Below, in pieces: positions 12,876 to 20,605 of a stretch of 64,000 bases of DNA; the first letter of the stretch is position 1, and each line of letters begins with the position of its first letter. This DNA comes from Prinia subflava (Eukaryota; Chordata; Aves; Passeriformes; Cisticolidae): positions 11,731,162 through 11,795,161 of the forward strand of contig NC_086283.1 of NCBI RefSeq assembly GCF_021018805.1, in the 5' to 3' direction. The position numbers were made by a program, and so were the translations under genes. Under the pieces are notes generated by a model. The model did not search any database. It was not told the origin of the DNA and worked only from the letters and a program-made list of their open reading frames with translations.

Positions 12876-12880
<5 letters not shown>

Positions 12881-13932
12881 GACCTTTGCTCAGGTTATGG
12901 GATAAAAGAGAGTTTTTAAAACAAAGAGGCAGGTTTGGTAAGAAGAGATTTTGTCACCAGTTTCCTTGACAATACAACCCTCTAGGTGGCATGATCAAGC
13001 TCAAATAAGCTTTTTTTTCTAACCATTCAGTTAAATTAGCTTTTAGCCTACATTATTCATGATTCAATTTTCAAAGCAACATTACTTTTTCTGATCTAAT
13101 TTTTGAACATTTCCTTCAAAAAGGACCTCCTTAAGCCTGAATTCCAGTCTGAAAAAGTACCCTCAGTAAGTCTGCAGTGCAGGATAGAAGCACAAAACAG
13201 TCCTCAGCCCAAAAGCCTGAACACAAGAGCTGCAGTTCAGTCTGAGTAAACTGCTCTGCTTTTCTTCCTCACATTTTGATCTCAAGTTTAGAGAAGATTA
13301 AATTCAGCCAAAAATACTCCAACAGACAGACACGTGCAACAGCCAGTGCTGGTCACAAACAAACCATGTCAAAAACATTTCAATTCCCTCTATGATAAAA
13401 TATAGGCCTGTAGACATATGACAAGTAAGATCACACTGGATCTGGTGAACTGGAGGATGAGGCTAGCATTCAGAAATGTTCTTAAGAAGTTGGAGAAATG
13501 TTCAGGAGAAGCTGGGGTGCTATTAAGACAGTATAACACAATATTCAGCCACTGTAAAAATGCACATACAAAAGCAGTTGCATAAATGAAGAGATACTCA
13601 GGTCTGAGTTCTGCATTTTGAGGAACATAGAGAGAGACTGAAAAATGCACGGCAAAGTTCAGCAAAAGTAACTCAACAAATACTCAACACCAGACAAATA
13701 GAATTGGGCTTGAATTAGCACAAAGACAACCAGGGTACCCTTAGGAGTTTTTTTTCTAGAAGTGAAAATAAGGAGACACTGGAAATGATTTCCTGGAATC
13801 CTGTGATCTCACCACTGAAAGGAAGCAAAATGTTGGTAAAAGTGTATGTGTATCAGAGGGATTAACTAAACTCTTGGCATCTAGTGCAAGTCAGGATTTA
13901 CAGTAATTATCTAACTATATATCTGATTTTAG

Positions 13933-13995
13933 TAACCATGTGGAACCATCAGGATCTCCCCTGGTATATGTACAGGCAAAGCGCAAACTCCACAG
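13933..13995 (+). other. Candidate 63-bp exon with strong splice sites
   Basis: A branch-point-like CTAAC lies about 18 bases before the acceptor ATATCTGATTTTAG. After 63 bases comes a perfect donor, CCACAG|GTGAGTAA. Two of three frames are open; one reads HVEPSGSPLVYVQAKRKLH and the other begins with an ATG (MWNHQDLPWYMYRQ). The length is a multiple of three. It lies on the plus strand upstream of the CpG island, so a plus-strand host transcript would have to begin elsewhere. No family recognised. Confidence 0.18.
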
Positions 13996-14184
13996 GTGAG
14001 TAATTCATGTCCTCACTAGGATCATCCTGCAAAAAAGTAGAAGCTTCTAGGGGGATAAAGAATAGATGTATCTATTAAGCAAATTAAGGCTAGAATTAAT
14101 AAAGCTTTAGAAAATTTTGTTCTCAGCCTGAGGCATGGCCTGAATTACTTAAAATACCTCTTAACTTCATTTTCAACTTTCTTT

Positions 14185-14705
14185 TCATAATAGTTTCTGG
14201 CCTTGAAACTGATCCAAACCCATAACCAAAATGTTAAGAGGTAGCAAAGTATTACTGTGAATTTTTTCTTTTTTTTTAATTAAAAATAAATAAATAAAAT
14301 TATACAATGCATAGCTTACCAAGAGTTTGTTGTTGTTGTGGGGGTTTTTTCCCCCTCCCACAGATTTGGCTTCTAAAATTATCCTCAAGAACTCAGCTTC
14401 AACTGCTATCAGTTTGTCTTTCTTTATTTGCTCTAAGATTTTGGGTTGGAGCTGCTGAAAACACCTGTAGAAACCACTGGGCACTCCCTGACAAAGATTC
14501 CCCAGCACAAACCTCTTACCCTCTGAGCAGCACTGGCAAACAAGAAATACACAGTCCTTGGGAGGGAAAAAACCCTGTGCTGAACAAGACACTAGCTGCA
14601 TTTCCTAAAGAAGTTCGCGCAAGTGCTCAAAAACCAAGAAAAGATTTGACTCCCAATAGCCAGGAACTTGGGAATGTATTTCAAATGCAAACAGGGAACT
14701 CATAA
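14185..14705. other. Block open on both strands, exon-like on minus
   Basis: A 138-codon minus-strand frame (14185-14601) and a 132-codon plus-strand frame (14307-14705) overlap. The minus frame has an acceptor candidate (TGTATTTCTTGTTTGCCAG) near its start. It then reads through LQPKILEQIKKDKLIAVEAE and FLRIILEAK, which looks helical and charged, to a donor CTCTTG|GTAAGC at about 14322. This could be an exon of roughly 230 bp. Frames of this length are still expected by chance in 64 kb of six-frame sequence, and no family is recognised. Confidence 0.15.
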
Positions 14706-15212
14706 GCAGCTAGGTTTCAAATTACTGGGAATTTTCTACTGACACTTGTAATTACACTGTTGATAAGACACTGTATCTGAGGATCTTCTCTTTTGACATA
14801 ATTTTTGCATGCTCATATTTATGCCTGAAATTCTCTAGAGAGGGAAAAATTTTGGTCTTCTCTGGACAACCTAAGTTTTCTGTGCACATCTTTTTGCAGC
14901 CTACTGCATTTCTTTCACAGATCTGCCTAATCCCCTTGCAGATGTCTAAAGTCAAAATACATACTACTTCCTTGAATGCACTGCACCGAGACTCTCAATA
15001 CCTTTAGGAGAACATTATTTTGGTATGGATAACTTTGAGGATACACTAGGACACCCCCCCTTGATTTGAAGGGATCATGCACAAAGAAAAGTGTCAAAGC
15101 ATCCACCCATAAAAATTTTCAAAGGGAAGAGAGAGCGTAGTAAGTCTCAGGTGCATTTCTGACTCCTGGTTTCAAGGAAGTTTATGCAGCCCCAGCTGCA
15201 CTCTCCGCTTCG

Positions 15213-15226
15213 GCAGCAGAGGGTGC
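15213..15226 (+). promoter_or_regulatory. CTCF-like motif, forward
   Basis: GCAGCAGAGGGTGC matches 12 of 14 positions of the CTCF core CCASYAGRKGGCRS; position 1 and the C at position 12 differ. The site sits inside a 7-bp-arm inverted repeat (GGCAGCA...TGCTGCC, 15212-15230) and lies 1.4 kb from the CpG island. Motif match only. Confidence 0.35.
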
Positions 15227-16279
15227 TGCCAGAATACTGAGGGCTCCTGCAAAGATATCCAGGACTGGTCAGTCAGGTGTGACTGCAGTGTGTCCAGAGC
15301 CTCCATGTCACACAAGGATCACTGAGGAAGAACAGGACCAGTTAATGGTTTCAAGCTCGTTTTTCAGTATCACCCAAAGTCCACAAAATTTGTTCATCCC
15401 ATACCAAACTGTGTGGCATTCCCACTCCTAAGCCTCATACACAGCTTCTGCAGTGATGCCTGAAAACGAAGTCAAACATTAGATAAAAAACAACAGTTCA
15501 GGAGTTTTGTGATTCAAAGAGAAAATGACTGACCGAGGACTGCAAGCTTGAATCTGAACTGCTCACACTGTCACACTTGGTTAGGACTCCTGCAGACCAG
15601 CTGCTGCTCGGAATCCCGCTCTGCCATCTACCACGCTCTCCCCAAGCCCAGCTGTTCCCATGGACACTGCACCCACTTCCCACCACATGAAAGCTTCCAG
15701 GACATTCCACCGCATGCACGAGTGTCACTGCTGTTTCTTTGGCTCCTTAGCTTTAGTGTATCTTACTAAGGAAGCCAGAGAAAAACGTTCCCAGGCATCA
15801 GGAAAACTCATGGTTGATGCTGAAGGGCTGTAGGTGAAATCAGAGGGTTCACCTGGTTAACAGAACTGACTAGTTTATGGGGGAAAAGAAAAAATTTCCT
15901 TGCTATGTATATATTTTTTTTCCTTTCAGATGTGATTATCAGCTTGTTAGCTAACTGCTTCATAATGAAGACATCCAAGCCAAAACATCCAGGACTGTTT
16001 CATTAAATTATTTACCACTTTTCAAGAGATATAAAGCTTAACAGAAAAATGAGCCTTCAATGACAGTAATTTCATAGTTCTTCCAAAGAACATCAGTACG
16101 TGAATGAAGCGTTACTGTGAACACATTTATGAACTCCCAAAAAACCCTCCAAAAACCATGTCAGCTCCTTTACTGCACCCAGAACTTGTTTCCAAATGCA
16201 GGTTTGTAAGTATGTTTCAAATCCTCTAATACACACCTTATTTTCATCTTTATAATGAATAAAGCTGCTATGATTCTGT

Positions 16280-16480
16280 TGTCAATCAAAGTTCTGTCTT
16301 ACTGCAATCTCTGTTTGCTGCTAATTAGTGCCTCCTTTTCTTATTAGCCATGTCAAATTTTTGCGTCTTGGTGGGTAAATACGGCATTTTCACTTACAAT
16401 TAGCATGATGCTTTCCTGCTAAGACTTCAACCCGAACAAATTCAGTCTTCCTACGAAACCAGCACGACGTTTCTTAAGTC
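16280..16480. promoter_or_regulatory. Candidate promoter-proximal conserved element
   Basis: TTGTCAATCAAAG (TCF/LEF-like), GCTAATTAGTGCC and TTATTAGCCATG (TAAT cores) and ACAATTAGCATG cluster within 200 bp, with a few retained CpGs. The stretch lies immediately beside the CpG island and has no long open frame. A regulatory role is inferred from motif clustering and position. Confidence 0.25.
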
Positions 16481-16613
16481 TACAGCTACTAACAAGAAAA
16501 GCCCTCGCTGTTAAAAGAGGTAACCAGAAAAAAGTTACAAAAAGCATAAGCCTGAAACGCTCAAGATTTCTAAGGGGGCAGATTTAATACAACACAGCTT
16601 CTTTAAAACTTCT

Positions 16614-16697
16614 TCATTTGAGCGGTGCAAGCAGCCCCAAGCTGCGCTCTCGGAAGGGGAACAGCAGCAGCGAGAGCAGCACCTCCCGCCGCCCCAT
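16614..16697 (-). other. Small ORF with strong Kozak start, 27 aa
   Basis: On the minus strand an ATG in ideal context (G at -3 and at +4: GCGCGATGG) opens a 27-codon frame. It begins MGRREVLLSLLLFPF and ends LGLLAPLK before TGA. Two arginines followed by a leucine-rich run look like the start of a signal peptide. It lies at the island edge, downstream of the minus donor at 16849. It is therefore either intronic, or a leader ORF in a transcript that starts inside the island and does not use that donor. No donor continues the frame. Could be a uORF or chance. Confidence 0.15.
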
Positions 16698-16848
16698 CGC
16701 GCCGGCTGTCCACGCACGCCGTGCGCCTCCGGAGCATCACCCCAGGGCCCGGACGGCGCCCCGGAGCTAAAATCCTTCCCCCCTCGCCCCGTCCGCCGCA
16801 CCTTCCCGCCGCCCGCTGCCCCTCGGCCCGCGCTCCCTCCCCGCTCAC

Positions 16849-16983
16849 CTCGGGCGTGCAGCCAGCGCCGGCTTCCAGCGAGAGCCGCGGCTCCCGGCCC
16901 GCTCCGCCCGCCGGCCCGGCCGCCTCCGGCCGCGCCCCCGCCCCCGCCGGCTCCTGCCCCCGCCGGCTCCTGCAGGCAGGGCA
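16849..16983 (-). other. Probable minus-strand 5'UTR exon end
   Basis: The minus strand reads TGCACGCCCGAG|GTGAGCGGGG, a near-perfect donor in the island. The exon would begin somewhere in the GC-rich core; the upper limit given here is arbitrary because the start site cannot be read from sequence. No ATG occurs on the minus strand between 16740 and 17400, so the exon would be untranslated, with the coding start in a later exon below 16.8 kb or outside the window. Confidence 0.35.
16941..16972. repeat. 16-bp direct duplication
   Basis: CCCCCGCCGGCTCCTG occurs twice head to tail inside the CpG island, immediately before the GGGCT tandem. It is probably a local replication-slippage product and carries two GC-box-like cores. 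Confidence 0.9.
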
Positions 16984-17013
16984 GGGCTGGGCTGGGCTGG
17001 GCTGGGCTGGGCT
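16984..17013 (+). repeat. (GGGCT)6 tandem, G-quadruplex capable
   Basis: Six perfect copies of GGGCT, followed within 15 bases by GGGCGGG and CCCGGGGG. The plus strand therefore offers eight or more closely spaced G-triplets with 2-base loops, which fits a stable G-quadruplex. It lies between the minus donor (16849) and the plus donor (17097), where divergent start sites would be expected. Confidence 0.92.
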
Positions 17014-17097
17014 GCGGGCGGGCCCGGGGGAGCGCGGCAGCCCCACCGGGCGGGCTGCAGCCCCGCGGCCGGACACAGAGGGGCGGCCGGGGCGGCG
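17014..17097 (+). other. Probable plus-strand first exon end
   Basis: The plus strand reads GGGGCGGCG|GTGAGAGG, a good donor directly after two Sp1 boxes. The exon start is not visible; the lower limit is arbitrary. No ATG precedes the donor in the island, so the exon would be untranslated. If real, it forms a head-to-head pair with the minus exon ending at 16849, with start sites less than about 250 bp apart. Confidence 0.25.
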
Positions 17098-17288
17098 GTG
17101 AGAGGCACCCCTTGGCTCGTCCTGCCCCGGCACAGCTCCAGCCCCGCAAGGAAGCCGGAGCCGTCCCGCCAAACGCCTTCGGGCTTTCGCACGGCAAACG
17201 CCTCCTGTGCCCGGGGAGAGGCGGCGGCCGCCGAGCGCCCCGGACCGCGGCCCTGCCCCGCGCAGAACGCGCCCGCCGGCAGCAGCCG

Positions 17289-17423
17289 ATGGCAGCCGGA
17301 GAGAGCAGGGACCGCGACCTCCGCTCCTGCCCGGAGCGCTCTCAGAGCGGGCACCCACCTGCAGCTTGTCGCGGGACAGCTGCTACGGACACCTTTGGGC
17401 TGGCGTCGCTATTCAAGGACTAG
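17289..17423 (+). other. Small plus-strand ORF in the island, 44 aa
   Basis: The only plus-strand ATG in the island core opens a 44-codon frame (starts MAAGESRDRDLRSCPERSQS, ends FGLASLFKD, TAG). G at +4 is favourable; -3 is C. The codons are GC-rich like the rest of the island. No good donor continues the frame. It could be an upstream ORF or chance; no family recognised. Confidence 0.12.
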
Positions 17424-17430
17424 ATGAGCC
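17359..17430 (-). other. Alternative minus-strand first exon end
   Basis: The minus strand reads AAGCTGCAG|GTGGGTGCC, a consensus donor at the upper edge of the island. A transcript starting just above 17.36 kb would use it, giving an alternative first exon to the one ending at 16849. The exon start is not determinable, so the upper limit is arbitrary. Confidence 0.25.
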
Positions 17431-17630
17431 TCTTCAGTATTTGCGAAGTGCAGGATTTCCCTGTTAAACCTGTTAGTGAATAAACTAACAGAGGGATTTA
17501 ACCTCACGCCTCATGGTCACACATTCACAGCAGTTGAGTCGCTCTTCTGCCGGGAGCACTAAAACAAAGCCACCTTACCTATGGCTAGGGCTTATAGACC
17601 TCTGCATCGGCAGGTCATCAATGAATGCAA

Positions 17631-17805
17631 ACCACAGAATCAATTTAAGTTTGCAGAGATCTCTGAGATAATCAAGTGCAACAGTTAACCTAGCACCACC
17701 ACGTTCACCACTAAATCACATTCCGTAGTGTCACATCCACACAGCTTTTGAACCATCTACACATCTGCCCCTTATGACAGGAACAAGTGTCCCAAGCAAC
17801 TCTGA
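17631..17805 (-). mobile_element. CR1 LINE 3' tail
   Basis: Begins ACCACAGAATCAATTTAAG and continues with GAGATCTCTGAGATAATCAA, CAACAGTTAACCTAGCACC and CCACGTTCACCACTAAATCA. This is the reverse complement of a CR1 subfamily 3' end (agaatcatttaggttgga / gacctctgagatcatcgag / ccgttaacctagcactgcc / acgttcaccactaaacca). Similarity fades after about 175 bp. The copy is diverged and sits only 200 bp from the CpG island. Confidence 0.9.
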
Positions 17806-20562
17806 TGCCATCGAGCAGCAGTAGTATTTGGTCTATGTTCTTGAGCAAAACACAGGTGAGATCCTTAAAACACAGCAATATAATGGGAAAAATTATAAAC
17901 TGATGTGCCAGAACAAGAAAAGGCTAAAAAAAAAAGGGAAAAAAAGGTAAGCTAGGTATACACAATTAAACTCTATATTGATCTATAGTAATAATTAATG
18001 ACAGCGGTATTATTTTTATCTATAAGAATGGGAAAAGTAGCGTTTGTGATTTGATCAGCTCACTTGTGACAATGCTTGTTCGGTTTGGTAGCGATACTGG
18101 ACTGCTGTAGCTTATAGAAGCCTGGCATCTCAGAGGGTAAATTCCACTACTGCGCTTCAAATGGTAGCTTGCTTCAAACAAGTAATCCCCCTGAAACTTT
18201 CTGGGAAAGATCAACATTTCTGATGATGCTTAGCAAAATGGAAATATTTGAAGTGGCCACCTAGCAGCTGTCAAACAACAATTAGTAATAACAGAATAAA
18301 ATTCACTTTTATGTTACTGAGAGTAATTTGGCCACGGCATTCATAAAATAGACCCTGACAAGGTATCACAAATGTGACAAGCATTGCTCTTATCTTTCTA
18401 GTGATTAGTGGAATTTATTTTTTTCCTCATCCTTTTGTTTAAGACTCTTATAACCTGTATGCTTACTACACCAACTAACAATAGTTAGCAACTATGCTAT
18501 ATAATAGCTAATAGTTATGCAACTATTTTGCAACTGCAACACATACATTAGTTTCTATACACATGAATGGAATGCATAGTTCGTGTGAATATAATCGTTC
18601 TGTCAATATAAATTTTCAGTCTTTCTCACATTCTCATGGTAATTTCTGCTCCACGCAGATCAGTTTTCACAGGAAAAATTACCTTAGTTTTAAAATTCGT
18701 ATTTAATCTACACGTGGTCTTCAAAAAGCATGCTAGGCATTTCCATCCCAAAGTCCCATACAAAAACGTGTTAATGTTTTGTCATCTGTTGTCACCACTT
18801 AAAATATTTGTTAGTAAAATTAAAAATCCCAAATTGCAACATATCACACATTGAACACTACAGAGCAGACCATTCTTCCTATGTCAAACACAGGATGTCA
18901 CTCCTATGACCTTTTGGACTGCAAGATGGAAGATTATCCCTGTTTTGGACACGGGACAGGCACCACAAGCCTCAGTTTTGTGACCTTGAAGGACTTAGAT
19001 GAATTCAGAGCTGCAAGTGTCTGAATCTGAAAGACTGCCACTGAAAGTATGGGGAATCCAACCGAGATGCTTTTAGGATGTCAGCAGAATCAGTGCATCA
19101 AGGAAATCAATGAACTAGGAAAAACTTGTGCAGACTAAAGCAAGTGTTTAAGATCAGTGCCCAACAGGTTAGGGTGTGGGTGGCAGCAGGAGACTTTTAG
19201 ACTAAAAGCCAATAATGTATTTCTATAAATTAGGTGGTTCTTTGCACATCTATACTGGCTATATGGATATCAATGGGACAGTGGCCAAAAAGAAAGCATA
19301 AATTACTTTAAGACACACCTTGATCACTTTTTCAAGGGAAGTGAAAGGTGAGGAAACATAATATGGTAGCTCAGGACACCATTGTCATAAAGTTGATGAG
19401 GTTTCATCTCCTGTCTTGTATTCCAGAGCTTCACACCTTACCATTAAAAACACTGTCCCATTCAGCAGAGAAAAGAGGTGACAGCACAGTGAAGGAAAGA
19501 GAGAGGCCTTCCTGCTCAGAGTTCAAGGTGTGAACTTTTTTTAAGGGATCTTTTTTAATGTCTTTTCAAAGAGGAGCTGGCCACTCCTATTATTGTTAAA
19601 GCACAAAGCAAAATAAATAAATGAAGCAAGCAATTATGTGCTGTAATTACAAGGTAGGCAGGCTGTCAGCATTCATGGATCTTCCACTCACTCCCAGGGA
19701 ATACACCGGTATTACACATTTCTATATAAAGATTGCATAAGCAAGCAAAAGTATTGCAAATTATTGTCCTGATAGGGACATTATATTTCTAAAAATGAAA
19801 ATTTTCAAGTCATTGTAAGTGTGGGAGTAAAATTTCCCATCTTAGAGGATGACATCATTGTTTCCATAGTTGTTAATGTTGTCATTGATGTAACGGTATC
19901 TTTTATTTCTTCCTGCTAATTATGCTATTTCCCTATATATTTTGTGTTCTGTAAAAGCTCTTCACCCATTAGAATCCTTCTCTAAGCAGAAGCACAAATC
20001 AAAAAAGTCTAAATTAACAACACTGCATTGCTGCTGTCGTTGTTTTCCTAGATAAAAAGCAATCCAGTACTTAAACTACAGTAATATTCACAAACGGGAG
20101 GCTCTTTCTTCAGATGAAACCCACTTACATCTGCTTTCTCCAGGGAAGCTGTCAGAAAAGAATTCTTGAAGGCATTATTCTCTAACATTTTTTTCACTTT
20201 GTGGTGAAGCACAGCATCCCCCTCCATGGAGCACAAACTCAAAAAGAATAAAAAAGATGCTTTCAGTCCACTTTGAAAAATTGAGGCATTCAAACCCAGG
20301 ACAGGCAGACAACAAAAGCTGTGACGTGCTTAGAAATCTCTGAAAAGACTCTTAAAAGGTACTGGAGATGTGAATTGGACCTTTTTTGCCCAATTTTCTT
20401 CCCTCTTGCCCGCTCTACCAGTGGGGATGCTCCCCCAGAAGCATCAGAGGAGCTGCACACCCCAGCCCGTCTGCAGGGACAGCCACCGCCTTGCACAGCC
20501 CCCTTGCCCCTGTGGCCCAGCTGAGGGGACCATCTAGTATTCCAGGCACATAGTCCTCTGAG
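17806..20562. other. Non-coding AT-rich DNA
   Basis: No recognisable gene. Bases 18480-18528 form an imperfect AT-rich inverted repeat (AATAGTTAGCAACTATG against AATAGTTATGCAACTATT), able in principle to extrude a cruciform. Open frames are below 82 codons with no family features. Confidence 0.5.
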
Positions 20563-20597
20563 TTTTCTCTCTCTCTTTTTTTTTTTTTTTTTTTTTT
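20563..20597. repeat. (TC)n / poly-T tract
   Basis: TTCTCTCTCTC followed by 22 T. It runs directly into CCCCTCAG at 20598-20605, making an extreme polypyrimidine tract plus AG on the plus strand. Confidence 0.9.
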
Positions 20598-20605
20598 CCC
20601 CTCAG

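Larger units (their letters stand above)
12876..16279. other. Non-coding DNA with scattered signals
   Basis: No recognisable gene. It holds a plus-strand exon-like signal pair (13933-13995), a block open on both strands (14185-14705) and a CTCF-like site (15213-15226), each listed separately. The rest is AT-rich unique sequence. Confidence 0.5.
16620..17420. promoter_or_regulatory. CpG island promoter, possibly bidirectional
   Basis: About 800 bp of very GC-rich, CpG-dense sequence, the only island in the window, with AT-rich DNA on both sides. It has two GGGGCGG Sp1 boxes (17080-17086, 17089-17095), a YY1-like CCGATGGC at 17287, a GGGCT tandem and no TATA box. Splice donors are present on both strands: minus CCGAG|GTGAGC (last exon base 16849), minus CTGCAG|GTGGGT (last exon base 17359) and plus GGCG|GTGAGA (last exon base 17097). 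In vertebrates such islands mark first exons. The long open frames here on both strands reflect scarcity of stops in GC-rich DNA, and none begins with a convincing ATG. The first exon(s) are therefore probably 5' untranslated. Which gene it serves is unknown. Confidence 0.8.

Noticed and set aside
13390..13665. 91-codon hydrophobic minus frame
   Set aside because: It has hydrophobic stretches but no splice sites, no family resemblance and ordinary AT-rich composition.
15205..15230. U6 snRNA-like CGCTTCGGCAGCA
   Set aside because: Only about 12 bases match the U6 5' end. The following U6 sequence, the TATA/PSE promoter and the terminal T-run are missing. It is better explained by the inverted repeat with a CTCF-like motif.
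16535..17467. Several 86-251-codon frames on both strands
   Set aside because: They lie in the CpG island, where stops are rare. They begin with GTG or TTG rather than ATG and overlap in all frames.
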